From: Ancylostoma caninum
Lineage: Eukaryota; Nematoda; Chromadorea; Rhabditida; Ancylostomatidae
Direction: 5' to 3'
Assembly (NCBI GenBank): GCA_037903475.1
Contig: JBAJFG010000583.1
Location: 186,001-250,000 of the forward strand
Length of the DNA stretch: 64,000 bases
Position numbers and translations under genes: made by a program. This document shows, piece by piece, positions 10,064-23,517 of this stretch. The stretch's first letter is position 1; every line of letters begins with the position of its first letter. The notes under the pieces were generated by a model, which made no database searches, was not told the DNA's origin, and worked only from the letters and a program-made list of their open reading frames with translations.

Positions 10064-13000
10064 CCATTAAGGGGGGATAATGTTACATTTTGGGGACCCC
10101 AACGAAAACTGACCATATCTCCACAGTCTACACCTTGTTGCTTATCTCCACATATTTCTATCACATCCTGTCAAATGCTTCAATGACTGGTATTAAATGA
10201 AATAAATAAAAAATAAATTGTACAAGTCTAAAATATTAGATTTTAAGTGTAACTACGTCTTGCATGAATCTGTGCCATAACTCGAAATGATAACGCTGTA
10301 GGAGCCGCTACTGCCAAGCAACGCAGCCACAGCTAACAGCTGAGTAGGTCAAGTTCAGAAAAAGGGGAACGTGGTAAAAGAAAAATGGCAGAGGTGGAAA
10401 ACCCTGGGCAACCCCACCTATACTCTATTCCGATAGTTATTGTTTGTTTCCTCCATTTGAGGTGTTATTACCAAAGAAATATTATTCTAGAATATACGGT
10501 GGTAATCTGAAAGTCGTTAAGTTATCGCCAACCCAAAACCCATAGTTCTGGAAGAAGGGAGTCATTGACCTGCCCCAAAGAGGGTCCATACCTAAGCCTT
10601 GCCAACTATGACAATTATACAGTGCGTTGAATAAGTCACTGAAGGAAGATGTTATTAACCTATTGACGACCGCGTGGCTCACCGGTGAGCCGCGCCCTCC
10701 TTGACAAGTACTGGGCCTTATTTTCGAACTATTTTGCAGCATTTCAATATGGAATGGTTACAATCCTTCCTAAAAAGGTCCCAAACAAGTGCAGTTCAAG
10801 GAGGACTTCTCCTTTATTGCGACAAACATTATGAAAAGGATGGAATTTTGAAGTCGAGGAAGATTGTTTCACATTAATTCTGTCGTTTATGGAAATACTC
10901 TGTGCAAAAGCCATATTTCCTACATGGAATCACGTTCGTTACATCCTGCGCTTCCTTATTAGTCAGGCTAGAGCCTTGGGAACGTGTATAGTCTCTTGAC
11001 ACTCCTTTATAACACTAAAAACACCCTCTACAAACTTCCTTCGGCCTTAATTGAATCCAGAAGCGTTTAGATTCCATCCTTTTTTGGTCCGATGATACTA
11101 GTAATCTTCTGAAACTAGACTTCAAATTATTCCTGCAAAATGATCTGTTTTAGTCCCAATTATCTTATCGTAACGGTGTGGAACTCCGCGGGCGCCGCAC
11201 TCTTGAAAGGGGCGTTGGTCCCACGCGCCAGAAACGCAAAAATAGGCGCGGTCGTCAATGGGTAAAAACAGATGAAAATTTCGGACAGCGTATTCCCGCC
11301 ATCATAATGCAAGCCTTGAATAATGTATCCGATAAAAACTGCCCGTTAAAAGCAAAATACAGAAGCGTAGTTGTTGCTGATGTTTACAAAAGCATCTTTT
11401 TTACGACGGCTACTCTCTCAAAATGCGACTTAGGGGAGCGATTAGGTCACCACTGGATTACTGCATCGCAGACAAGGTAGGTGGTCACATGAAAAAAAAG
11501 TCAAACAACAAGTACAGAAACGCGAGTTTACTAAGTTGAAGACATCGCCCCGACAAACACCGCCCATTCGGCGAAAATGTCTCCACAGCACTTGTGAGGT
11601 CAATTAACAGCCGCTGCACAGGTTTCCTTGAAATATTTCTTACGTTTTCAACAGAATTCATACAAATGAGACCTGTTTTCAACAAATAAAGGTAAAGAGG
11701 AACCAGCAGAGAGAAACAAATTTAACATGTCATTTAACATTTCCTTACTTGTGTTGATGCAAACTGTAAACGCCCCTCAATAAATCGCAGCGCGACGACT
11801 ACTGGCACTGGATTGCCTTCACCTGAATGGCGGTCAAGGTCTCTACTTGCTTATTTACTCTTACTTTTAATAAATAACTAAGAATAATAAACAAATAAAT
11901 AAAATAAGCAGATGAGTAAGTTATAAAAAAGTATGATAAGAAAAAATTGTAGATATACCAAGTGAGAGGTAATGAAAGGTCTTGTGACAGGATTAGTACT
12001 AGGATGTTCTATGACCGAGTGGCTTTCTCGGAATCAGTTTTCCTTGCAAAGAACAGGTGGGATTCCTGTTCTCGAGAGAGCCGTTCCCGAATAGAGGGCC
12101 TGATCCATCCAGAAACTCTCGGCGCTGCTTTTTCTGGAGCACGCAGACAGCGGCTGCGAACAAACTGTGCCGGATGTGTTGGACATTAAGCCCTCGAGTT
12201 CTTCGACAAGGATAAGATCGGATGCCTGCATTACAACATGAACAGTGTCTAATATATACGAGGAGAAAGGTCTGCAAAAGTAGAAAGCAAAAGTATCCCT
12301 GGTCGAATGTAGATAACTACAAACGCATTGATTTTAGCATTACCACATCAAGACGTTCTGTCGCATGTTACCATCTAATACTTTATTTGCTGTAAAAAAC
12401 ACCTTTCCACAAGAAGTGTGCACCTATGGATCTAGTTTTTCTATTTCACCTAGAATTTACCCTTATGCGAGCGCTGAGTTTCAGAAACACCCTACGTTCC
12501 TTAGTTCTTCGTTCTCTACTTCACTGCTGAGATGAATACCTTAGAGTGAAGTAGTGCTTTCTTACTCGGTTCCAACTTTGAACAGACATTAGATGGTGAG
12601 CTTTTTTCTCTGAACTTATCGTGACCCTAAAACCCTTTCCAGCAGAAGATAGATTCGAACGAAAAATCCGAATGACTAGCTGAATCTTGAGGCAAGATGA
12701 ACTCCCACACCCGAACCGTTCTTTGAAATAATCCATGGGTGAATGATCGTACTGGTTTGAATAATCCACGACATGCAAATGAGCGAGTACAGCGCATGTG
12801 AAACTCCACCACTGGTCACACGCCGCAGTCATGCCGTGGCTCGTCACGGTGACGAGCTCGTGGACGTCAGCGCGGATGCCCAGATATGGTCACGGAAACC
12901 AGAGAACGAGTTCGCACCACAGTAGTGGTGTGTTACAGCTCACACAAGTGGTCAGGAAGGAAAATTCCCTTCCTGGTACCGCCATGGCCTCCTTCAGCGA

Positions 13001-14349
13001 TACTCGATTAGTAAAAGGCATATCTCTACAGTTGATTTTAATTATTAGCTTAATCAGTAACTCATCCAATGAATGAAGTTATGCCGATTCTTCTGTGCAG
13101 CAGACAACATCTTCTAAAAACAAAGGGCATCAAGGTCAAAAAAAAAACAATGATCCTAATTCTCACATGGTCGAAATTAACTGAGCATTTTCTTGTCATG
13201 GTCCCACTTCACTGCTATTTCTGAACTTATCAAGTACACTGCAAATACTCGATCCGCCCTTGCCCTCCAATGAATTTTTCAAAAATAGAGTTCCCAACGA
13301 TGTTGTGACCCTAGGCGTGAACTACTGCTCTCAGAAACTTTTGTAAATTTAATTTTCCTCAAAAATCTTGAAAATGATTTCTGACATAGGACTCTGGGCT
13401 GATTGAACGGTAAGACGAGGAAAGGTCAGAGCCCGGGCTATTCACTGAGATTTCTATAGTAGACATGTTGACATACCGAAGTTCACCCTTTACCTGGCAC
13501 CCATAAACTGTTTACTTATACTAGCATGTTATGTTCTTTGTACTCATCTTGTTCCAGGGATTGTAGTGCACTTAGTGTGCAGTAAATAAATAAATAAATA
13601 AACTTCTACCCGTGGGTAACCATAAGTTGGGTATGAGATTACCTAATTTCCAATTAGCATCCGGGAAGATGATCGTGCGGCGTTTGGCATTCGGATTCCA
13701 AGCACATCTTCATTAGTTTTTATATAATTTCTCTACAGGGAACGGAGGTGGTTTGTAGAATGGATGGGTTAGTGCGTGATTTCAAGCCTTATTTACGCTG
13801 GGTATCCTCAACAATGTATAGAGACCCTGGATCCACTCTTAACAAGAAAATATCAGTTCTCCTTTCTAGCGTAAAGATAGAAGGCATTGAGTCATTAAGA
13901 AGTTAGAAGAGTATGAAAGGCATTAAGCGAATGATTATAAAATATTATTGTTAGTATCAGACACTAAATAATATACTAGATTATAGACAGTAATAAATAT
14001 ATAACAAACACTGCTAAGGGGGTGGAAGGACAATAACGAATCTCGCAAAGACAACAAGAGCGGTCAATCCTATAGCTTTGGAATTATTGCACAGTTCCGG
14101 TGCAAACACGGATTTCGACTGCTTATACCATATGGTCTGGCCATGTGAAAACAGCTGCGAGGAATAAGGACGATTGAAAGCATCAAGCGATCACGACATT
14201 AGAAGTGGAGGCCGATCGGGGGAACACGTGCTTCGTTCGGGAAGGAAGACATTTATTACAGTTATTAAGCCACCAAGAATATCGTCCAAAGGATTTATTT
14301 TTCCCGGAAAGAAATACGTGGATACTGATCTATCACTTGAGTGGTACAC
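10064..14349. other. Gene-poor stretch
   Basis: No recognised gene. One frame at 11178-11480 is listed separately. A TAAA-repeat tail at about 13585-13605, preceded by TTGTTCCAGGGATTGTAGTGC, looks like the 3' end of a SINE or LINE inserted in plus orientation. A mixed AATAA/AAATA tract at about 11860-11915 may be another tail. Confidence 0.5.
11178..11480 (+). CDS. Unrecognised basic open frame
   Basis: A 100-codon frame with a strongly basic N-terminal third (RQKRKNRRGRQWVK around residues 18-31) and a plausible soluble remainder. No family recognised, no splice context identified, no repeats at its borders. The first methionine is simply the first in frame. It could be a decayed element or an orphan exon. 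Confidence 0.15.
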   Translation: MELRGRRTLERGVGPTRQKRKNRRGRQWVKTDENFGQRIPAIIMQALNNVSDKNCPLKAKYRSVVVADVYKSIFFTTATLSKCDLGERLGHHWITASQTR

Positions 14350-14387
14350 ATTACTGTAGAACTCACATAAGTGAGTTCTACAGTAAT
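14350..14387. repeat. Perfect hairpin, 17 bp arms
   Basis: ATTACTGTAGAACTCAC (14350-14366), four-base loop ATAA, then its exact complement (14371-14387). Its isolation from any gene end argues against a terminator. It may be the tip of a miniature foldback element. Confidence 0.85.
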
Positions 14388-16500
14388 ATGTCCATCTGCG
14401 AGCTATGTCCACCATCATATGATCATCGCCCAGCACGAATTCTTAGCTGTCTCACCTCCGGGAAAACCCGATTGTGAGGCCTTTCCACGCCTAGCAAAGA
14501 GGGCCTCCAACGTCCAGCAGCGGTGCAAAATGTGTGGAACTGTCAGTCTACACAGCGACGCATTGCTAATCGAATTAAGGCTGGCGAACACTGACTCCCA
14601 TCGCTGCTGCTGATTGGGCAATAATCCGTGGGAAGAACAAAGTCATCCGACATTCAAGGCATTCCCTTACATTCGAGAATGAAAAAATCCCAGTCAGTTT
14701 TGTGCACGCATGTTAATTAGACATCAAACGAGCAAATTTAATCATATCCAGATTAGGGACGGGCCGAATTCCGACTTCCCACTTCCGGTACTTCCGATAT
14801 TCCGGTGTTTTCTGGAGCTTCTGACTTCCTATTTCCAAAATTTTCAATCGGACTTCCGCTCATCCTTGCTCCAGATGCCGCAGGTAAAGAGAACTACGGC
14901 CAGTAGGTGTACTTATTTATTTGCTAATCTAACTGTTTATTTATGTATTTACCTATTCAGTAATTTGTGCGCTCGCAGATGCGCTGAAAACAGACACTGA
15001 AACTTTGCGAAAAATGAAATCGGAAAAGGGCCATAAAAGTATACGCCATTTGTCAATGATTTGTAGCCATGGAGTGAATTTTTGTTGAGAGCTTTTCTCT
15101 TTTGCTATTTTTTTCTAAATGAAATGAGAGAAAATGGGACTCCGTAGAGCCAGCAACTTTTCAAAATTTGGAGTTTGGAACATTGCAACACCTCAGAGTT
15201 CTCGAGGTAACTCAATTTCACTAAACAAGTCATTCCTAACTAGGAAATTTTGTGAGAAATTAAGGAAAGAAATTCAAGAGATAGAGATGTTGTTTTCTCA
15301 AAGTTTTCATTTCTAAGGAAACGCGGGCTATGGTTGATCCGAGAGAATTTTCAGGATGACCAGCTCACCCAAGGTAGTATCTAGCTTTCTCTGGGTGACC
15401 CTTAGAAAGACCAGTGATATAATAGAATTTGGAAGCATTGGTTTTAGAGATAGGTTTCTAAATGTTAGTTTGAAGTTTATCTAACTAAGCGTTCCTTTAG
15501 GTGTCAGTATGAAAATTTTCGAACGACACATGAGAACAGTTTGCGTTTTTCTGACAAACCACAGCTAGTTTTTTTTTTCAAATCACATCTTCCTATGCCT
15601 GCGAATAGAAGAAATGGCGAATACTAGTCTCTTGAGCAAATCTTCAGGAAAACTCCGCTCTAAACCACTTTTAAACTGTTAATGACCTGTAAAATGGCAC
15701 TAAAACGGTCTGTAAGAACAAATTCAAACATAGGAGCTTCAGATCAGAAAGTTTCGTCAAGTCTGTGCTGCCATAAAAAGAGGAGGTTTGGGAAGACTTT
15801 TTGCTGTTGACATAGAAATTGTTCAAACGAACAAATCTATAGCATGGTTTATGATTTCGCCCAACTTCCTGTTTGATATTCAAAAAATGCATGCGCCAAT
15901 AATTTGTACGCAACGCATGAATGCTTTCGATCATCTTGATTTCCATCATCGCCTACCAGTGATCGATGCATATTCCAATGTTTTATTTTCATTATCACTT
16001 TCTAAATGTTCACTCTCAAAGTCTTAGGCCCTAGAACCATTTCTTACACATGTATGGCTGAGATTCTGTACGTTGACAAGTTGGCAGAGGTCCCGGTTTT
16101 TTTTCACCAAGAAACTTCGGATGTTAATTAAGTGAAAGCTCGGCAGTACTGAGAGGAAAGATAGCGACGGAAAGTGACCTCTCTATTTTTGGAATATTCG
16201 ATTTTTCGAAACAGGTTCTGAATTTTTTACTATGTTGCTCGAATCTAGTCAAATGCCATTCAACCACGGTATACTGGGCACCTCGTTCTCGAAGATGTTA
16301 GCATGAGCGTAAGAACGTGGCTGGAGTACGTACGTAGCATGGCGGAGGCGCACTCATTATCAACGAACCTTTTCAAATCCACCAAAATTAGTGGGCATGA
16401 ACGTGACAAACTAAAAAGAACTACCTACATAGTTTTTTTTATAACGCCTTCGGCACCTGCACCAGGTGATCTGAGTGAAAGTTTCGAAATGTTACACTGC

Positions 16501-16688
16501 CGCTAGAGTCCTCGAGGACTGTAGCACCTTGCGTCGTCGTCGCCGGCGACTGTGAGGCCGATACGCATCGATTGTGGGCGGAGCGGCGGCGGCAGCCGCC
16601 GTCGCCGGCGACTGGCGATCGCCAACATCGGAGGCCGCCGTCGCCGGCGACGGCGACGCAAGGTGCTATACTCCTCGAGGAGTATAGC
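16501..16688. repeat. GC-rich palindrome built of nested palindromes
   Basis: Two 62 bp arms (16501-16562 and 16627-16688) are inverted copies of each other with some mismatches. Each arm contains smaller perfect palindromes. The left end has AGTCCTCGAGGACT (16507-16520). The right end has a 22 bp perfect palindrome at 16667-16688 (CTATACTCCTC and its complement). GTCGCCGGCGAC occurs three times (about 16539, 16601 and 16640). GGCGATCGCC sits at 16614-16623. The block is very GC-rich against AT-rich flanks. It carries no open frame of note. A miniature inverted-repeat element is the simplest reading. Confidence 0.85.
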
Positions 16689-18505
16689 AGCTACCTTACA
16701 ACAAAGACAAGGTGATTTATCTGGAATGAGTACTGTACACCTTATTGCTACTCCTCATCTTCTCCAAAATTCACGTTGCGCGGAGGGGAGAGGGGGGGGG
16801 GGCAAGATGATGAAGAGTGCTCTATATGTCCTAGAAATATGAGGTTTCAGAAGGTTGATCCATCAAGCACATGGAGCATAGTCGACGTGCACTACTTGTG
16901 GCGGCCCGGCAACATAACCTCCTGGCGCTTTCATGGCTTTCAGGCAAATGAATATTTCAACGCACCATCCACTTGCAGGTTCTAAAATGGTTTGAAAAAA
17001 TTCTCACAATGCTCCCGAAGAGTTGATTAAATCCGAAGACATTGTGTTTTTATGATAATGTGCTGCCAGGTCCTTGGTATAAATTTACTGTAAATGCCAA
17101 ATCAATCTGACAAAGAGTTTTCGTTTGAAAAATTGTTCAAATCACAGAACACTGACTACATCTGGTCGAAGATTGATATGAAATTCAATTAGCAAGAACT
17201 TATAAGAATAGAACTCGAGATGCTTTTGTACTCAATGATTTCCCTGCATTCACATCACCCATACCTCCTACTCGTTATGTGAGGTTGTCTTCTCAGCCGG
17301 AAAGGTAGTTTACTATTTGAACTTTTATCATCATTGAAAGTTCCAATCGCCCCAAACTTATTTCTAGAATTCCGACCCTATTGCTATTCTAAATAACCTT
17401 GAAAGAACTAGTCTTGAGAAGAAAGTCAGAAACCAAGAAGAAATAGGAGAAAGTGAGTTGAGCTTCGTAGGAAATTGAGTTGAAGTAACAAATTATTGTT
17501 CCAGTCCCACATATTCGGTTCCCACTATCATTTCAGAGACTACTGAAACCACTCTCCGCTTGATCATCACTTATTCTCATTGGGCTTTCAAATGCCACCT
17601 TGATCGCTGCTTACTGTTAGATAGACCTAGAATCCTACAGTGAGAGGAAATAAGCCAAACTGATAATTGAACGAATGAGCAGGCCAAACATTGTTTGTTT
17701 CTAGCGCTCACATCTCACGAGCGCCTCGAGGTGTGAAAGTTTTGGCAACATTTTCCAAGGACGAAGTGTAATTCCAACATTGCAACTGGTCCCTGCGCTC
17801 CTCGGGTTATCCTTTGTACTGTACTTTATATCCACTTGCTTTGCACTCTTCTCAGACATCTGGAAAACGCTGTTTTTATGAGTAGCTGTCGTTTCTACAA
17901 ATGCTTTCGAAAAACTCGTGGATGCCGGGGTTATAAACTTCTGAAGCTCTTGGTTTCTCAGTGTCATTGACAAAAAAGAGCTCAGGGACAGAACTAATGT
18001 ACATTATTTCTAGAAATGTTCTGATCCTGTACCTGTTACGGGCCTGTCTTATGGACTATGGGTGATCGATGGCGACCGCTGTGTTTCCGTCTGGATCATT
18101 CATTACTGCTTCTCAGTTCAAGTGTGAGCTACTACTTTAGATTACTGGAGTACAACCCATCAGTAGATACCACAACGAATAAAACGTGAAATCTGAAAGT
18201 TAGGTGCTTTGTCAAGGTGATAAGCATATCACCTAACGCCGCACCCTCCCCCCTACCCCTTTTCGAGAAAGCAGATAAGTAGCAACAAGTTTACGTCATG
18301 TATGCATCACGAAAACCTCGCGTAAACATCAAGCAAACGATTTTAATGTGGGACATTTTGATTTATTCACTTATTTATTTATTTACTTATTTATTTACTT
18401 ATATGAGGAGTGTGCGTGGACTTTGCAGACAAATGCAAGCATCGGTTACTTGATGCAAGTTGCTGCTACAGAATACCCAGAGTAGGGAATTGAGAAACAT
18501 ACACA

Positions 18506-18733
18506 TCAGGTAGCGATCGGGATTTGCCAGCATCGAGGAGCATGATACGCTCCAACATTCTGGTTGGATAGTACATCTGCTCGAAATGCATTTAGATTTA
18601 ACTCAGTTTCTGTTCCGAAGATGGGTGTTAGCTCCATCCTATCACGCCTTTCCAGGAAGTTTTGAATCTCCCGCCAACCCAGGTGATTTTCCTGTGTTCT
18701 TAGACTAAATTTGTTTTGCTCATGATTACTCAT
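18506..18733 (-). CDS. Unrecognised minus-strand frame, possibly decayed element protein
   Basis: A 75-codon frame with protein-like composition (HLGWREIQNFLERRDRME around residues 17-34). It has the texture of a retroelement polyprotein fragment, but I could not assign it to a family. No repeats were seen at the borders. Confidence 0.15.
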   Translation of the reverse strand: MSNHEQNKFSLRTQENHLGWREIQNFLERRDRMELTPIFGTETELNLNAFRADVLSNQNVGAYHAPRCWQIPIAT

Positions 18734-20569
18734 AATACCTATATATCTATTTCACTTGAGAAATAGCATAAATGAGAAGACGTGAAATCCTTCTGAATTT
18801 TCTGTGGGAAAAAGAGCAAAGGCAAAAAGAGAAATTCGACAATTATTTCCGGCTTTTATCTGGGAAAAAGCAGTCGTGCAAGTTGCAGCCTTTCGTCTCC
18901 AGCAGAAGTTATGGATGTTTCCAGGAGAATATAACCTTTTGCGCCTAACCAGATTTATCAATGTTTTCCACCGATATTGAAGCGATATCCCTTTCTATGC
19001 AAATGAGATAATTTTGTGCTACTAACTCAAACAATAGCACATCATGAAATCTATCGCATTTTATTTCAAAAACCCGTGAACCCATCGCACTTTATTTAAG
19101 AAACATGGCCAACTTGCCTGAGCAGGAAAGGTGGAATCTCCAGGAGCGTTCATTTATCCCTCCACTGAACGGCTTGCCCAATTTGAACAGGTGGATAAGT
19201 TATGGCATTTTTCAAATGAGCTATGAATTCCGCTGTGAACGCAGAATAATTAAAAAGATGGGATTTTGAATTTTTGAATTTTTCATAGGAAAAAGAAGAG
19301 AAGCAGAAAGAGAAGTCCAGAAGCATCTACTAGGAACTACAGAAACGGTTCCCCGAGTGTGTTCCGCAGCGAAAAAGGCAGAACCAAACTTGATGGACAG
19401 CGGTAAGTGGACAAAGCGAAAGTGACGGACAGTTAGCATTCGTCGAGCTATCAAATTAGCGGCATTTCGGTTCTTGCACAGTCCGCATGCTGCTAGACCA
19501 TACAGTGTACAGTACGAACATTTCTTCTATATTTATGAGCGTGAGAATGACCAGTTAGCTCCAAGTCCGATAATCAAGCACCACGAACGCAGTCAATACA
19601 TCGTGCCTACATCAGCTAAGATAAGAGAACTGAGGGCAGCAACAGAGGGAAGGGTGGCAGCAAGTAGGGAGGAAGACGGGCTTAGACCTCAAATTCGATG
19701 CATTGGCTGGGTTCCTTCCGCACAATTTCGAAAGAATTTGAACCGTGACTGTCGAGGCAAAAGACAGTAGGATTTTTGGAGAAACGAATAATATTTATTT
19801 ATTTATGAGGTGTGAAAAGGGGGAGATAGAAGAAATGGAGAACAGACGAACAAAGTTGAAAACAGAGGCGAGGAAATTATGACGATTTTTCGTTCATAAT
19901 GCCGAATAACATTCCTAGTTACAGCAATAATATTTTCCCAGACGAGATCCTTTTAGAGGTGAGAAGAGTAATTGTAAATAGAATCTGCTTCTGCTATGGA
20001 TACCATGAGAGTACAAGAACTTCCAAAACAGACTCGTAATAGCAGTCGGCTGAAAGCTCATGCAATTGCTGTTATAAAAATTTAGAATCCACTGAGAGCC
20101 GGTATGGTGTTTCAATTTTGAAAATATACGACATTGGCGCTGTATCTTGCAATGAAATCCAAGAACATGATATTAGAAGGAAATGTTTGTCATCCGGCCA
20201 GGCGTTAGAAAATGTAAGCATTAGATTATTCGAATGATTCTTCGATTGTTTTGTCATCGCTCTACTAAATATACTCGTTTGTTGATATTACTACGCGAAT
20301 GGGGACGAGATAACCCTTAGCAGCAGACCCCCGTCGTTTGAAAGTCACTGCAGTTCGCCGGCGCCGCGTCTTCGGAAGCGTTTCCCGCGCGGACATCGTT
20401 TATCACCTGTCAGTCTGCTTGCTTTCTACAGCATGGCGACCTTGGCCTCAGTCATTCCTACGGTTGGGCCACGAGAGGCTCGTTCAAACTTGCATAGGCA
20501 TGTGGTGTTTAGTAAAATTCCACTGCATCCACCATTTTTACCCAAATTTCAACTAAAATTTGAGTTTTT

Positions 20570-20802
20570 CAAGCAATGAGTACTTGGAGAATTTTAAGGA
20601 CGGAAAGGAATATGCGTATAGAAAAGCACGACTGCACGAGGAACGAATGATCAAAAGCGCAGATAAAGACAAAAGCACTCACCGGGCAGCGACATGGCAG
20701 CAATCCAGAGTCATGAAACGTCGTCGGCGCCAACACGACCTTTTAGATAATTATCAATCGCTTCTAATGCGAATTTGTCGCGATGCGGACTGCCTCGCAT
20801 GA
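20570..20802 (+). CDS. Possible 3'-terminal exon, unrecognised protein
   Basis: From a TTTTTCAAG acceptor-like site at about 20562-20570 the frame reads about 77 codons to a stop. The translation is rich in charged residues and looks like real coding sequence: KDGKEYAYRKARLHEERM early, and RVMKRRRRQHDLLDNYQSLL late, a possible basic nuclear-localisation-like patch followed by a helix. I recognise no family. If real it is the last exon of a plus-strand gene with long introns. Confidence 0.25.
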
Positions 20803-23135
20803 TACTCGCCTACTATGAGACGCCCGCACACGCCTACGCGGGTAATGACATAGGCGACCAGTAGCAAGCAGGAACATTACCTCGAGGGGTCTTTTAAATC
20901 TCTATGGACACTCATGTGTCCTAGAGGTAAGTGGAATTCCTGTCCAGGAACACCGCGAAAACAGATTTTATGCCAAAAATCTTGAAAATTGAGCAAAAAA
21001 TAAATAAAAATTGGCTTTTCCTTCCACTCAGCAATTGTCATGACTTCGGTTCCTGCGAACTCAGCCTCATGCTCTGTACATCATAATTCCTTGATTCGTG
21101 ATGCTCTAACCCCGCCCCTCACGCCCGTAGAGAGAGGATAAAAGCCAATGACGGTGGGTTTGGTATGGGCTTTACAAGATCTGGTGATGCTACCAATATT
21201 CCAATGAGAACTTAGTTTCGTAGTCGGATCTACCTATCGTCCAACAGGGCGGTATCTAACAAATCGCAAGGCTCCGTAACAAAGGGTTAGACCCAAGCAT
21301 ATCGGTACTCTTCTGCATCTTAAGGTCACAACACACACTTTCCCGGTATGGTCACTTAGTTACGATTGTAGAGTAAGTAGAATAATAAAAGAGGCAGGGT
21401 ACTGGGTGTCTAAACAGTTAAACAGCAAAACTATTGGACCGTGATGCAGTCCAAATAGGATTGATCTCCGATTCGTCCATAATGGGCATACTTGATCCCT
21501 CTCAGAATTATTTTAGCAAAGAATATGTCTAGCTGTCGGAACCCATCTAAATCCATAAACTGAATCCAGTGGTTTTGGTAGAGTTGTTCAGGCTCGGTTA
21601 GTTTACGACCGTTCTTTTAACCGGAAAAACTCGAATGCCCATTTTTGCTAATTTTGCCACGTTGAGCAAGCTGCAGTTAAGCTAGCCAAAACTCAACAAT
21701 TGCAACAATTTGGTACCCACGTTCCTGAGCGATAACGAAATTTCTGACAGAGTTCTACCCCGATCACTTTTGAAGTGAGGTCTTTGCGTGGTTCCGGAAC
21801 GCCGTTTTCCTACTCCCCTGAGCAGAGCTAATGACTGGTACTTTCCTATATCCTGCACATCTATCGACTTTTCTTTCTCTGAATGCTGTACTTCTTTCAG
21901 AAGATAAGCGTGATTCAAAGAAATCCTTTCAGTGCTTTTTTTACCGAGAGAAGCGAGTATGGATGTCCCATTCAGATGAGATGGGGCGTCAACAACTAGG
22001 CGAAATTTGCGATTTTCACAAGCTCCGCCCCATGGCTCTGATGCTCTGAAGTGTGAAGCGAATTTTCGGTTCTCTCAACATAAGATGGGTACTGAATACG
22101 TTCTTTTTACTCACGGAGAGATTAGTGGTACATCTCGTTTCACATAGCATGACAACTATTGTGGCGAAATCACAGTCTTCCTCAAAAACCCTTGAATCAC
22201 GCCCATCAGCTCGTCCACAACACGTGTGATAACGCAAAGACGGCGTGGTGTGGATGAGCTGACGTGCCGTGCGGCATTAGGCAAGAATTTTTGAGTAAGA
22301 CTGTAGGTAAAATCAATCTTTTGATGGTCTCACAGTCACTAAGGCATCGTTTTTTCAAGCATTCCTCTTCCAGAAAAATCATGGCACTCATGGGGGAAGT
22401 AATACACAAATACATAATAATGTGTTAGTGGAATTTTGAAGCCGTGTTCAAAGACCATAGTGGCTCCAATGTACATGCTTGGAAAACAGCCCAGTGAGAT
22501 TTATCAGATGGTACTAAAATTTCCTGAAATGACTGCCATTCAGCAGATTTTGAGAAAGCGATGTTGGGCAACTCTGACATCTGCGGACATACCGGCGTTT
22601 TTGCACGGTCTGTGCGCAGTATGGTATTAGTGGAAAAGTAATAATGACCTTTCTGGCCCGAAACTGCCTTCAGGACCCATGATATCGAAAGAATTTATTT
22701 AAATCTTCACCACCTCAGTCTTTCTCGCCAAGTAATATCATTTAAAGCCTTCCCAATTACATGCATTATATTGTAAGTGATCGCTTTTCGAATTGAAAAC
22801 TAGTCAACTGTCATGATGCGAGAGTGCGGAATCTGAAGGTAACACTCTAATTTGTGTGTTCATGTTGTTTATAGGTAATTAGGTGTTTACAGGTATGTAT
22901 GTATTGGACCAAACATTTATGTTTCGCTTATCTGGTTTTTTTAGCATTCCAGAGGCTGGGATTCATGATCATCGAGCTCGCCGGCAGCCACTAAAGAGCT
23001 GGACACGGTATGACGAGGGCGGAAGCCAATCAGAGCTTGAGGAGGTTGCGCGAGGGAGCAAGGCGCCGAGGGAGTGAGCCTCTACGTCCAATTGAGGTAC
23101 TGGATATTGCCCATTGTTCTTTGCCATTTCAACAG

Positions 23136-23217
23136 TGTTCCGCGCAGTGAGGGTGATTTCACGTGCACTCCAAGGAACAGCAAAAAGTGTTGGTCAGTCA
23201 ATCTATCGGAGGGTAAG
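23136..23217 (+). CDS. Candidate internal exon, unrecognised protein
   Basis: Bounded by TTTCAACAG upstream and a GTAAGC donor downstream. With one borrowed base the frame reads FRAVRVISRALQGTAKSVGQ and continues without a stop to the donor, giving an amphipathic basic helix. I could not join it in frame to the neighbouring plus-strand sequence at 22940-23095. No family recognised. Confidence 0.25.
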
Positions 23218-23385
23218 CGCAATACCTGTTTGTGGCACGGGCCGACAGTCGGCAGCGGCTCAAAAACCGGATAGCGTCACGTAGCTGACGAAGTACGCAG
23301 AAAATATTTGGTTACATTAGTCGAGTTGGCCGCTAGAACCGACACAGATAAATGGATAGTGGGTGAGGTGATGTAAGGGAAGCAG

Positions 23386-23517
23386 TTAATAAAAGATGTA
23401 TGCATTTAGCAAGGCTTACATATAACGAGGCATAGGGCGAGATGTTTTTCATTAATAAAAGATGTATGCATTTAGCAAGGCTTACATATAACGAGGCATA
23501 GGGCGAGATGTTTTTCA
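23386..23517. repeat. Perfect 66 bp tandem duplication
   Basis: The unit beginning TTAATAAAAGATGTATGCAT occurs twice head to tail (23386-23451, 23452-23517) with no difference seen, so the duplication is recent or an assembly artefact. The copy number in the real genome could be higher. Confidence 0.9.

Larger units (their letters stand above)
16689..23385. other. Gene-poor stretch
   Basis: No recognised gene. Contains ATTT-type low-complexity tracts at about 18361-18405 and 19789-19805, and an imperfect hairpin at about 20906-20932 (CTCTATGGACAC facing GTGTCCTAGAG). Protein-like frames at 18506-18733, 20570-20802 and 23136-23217 are listed separately. The 21060-21420 segment has the look of decayed repeat sequence, but I could not match it to another copy here. 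Confidence 0.5.

Noticed and set aside
13585..13605. TAAA tandem run as a telomere-like or functional repeat
   Set aside because: Short, imperfect and at the end of element-like sequence; best read as a retroelement tail.
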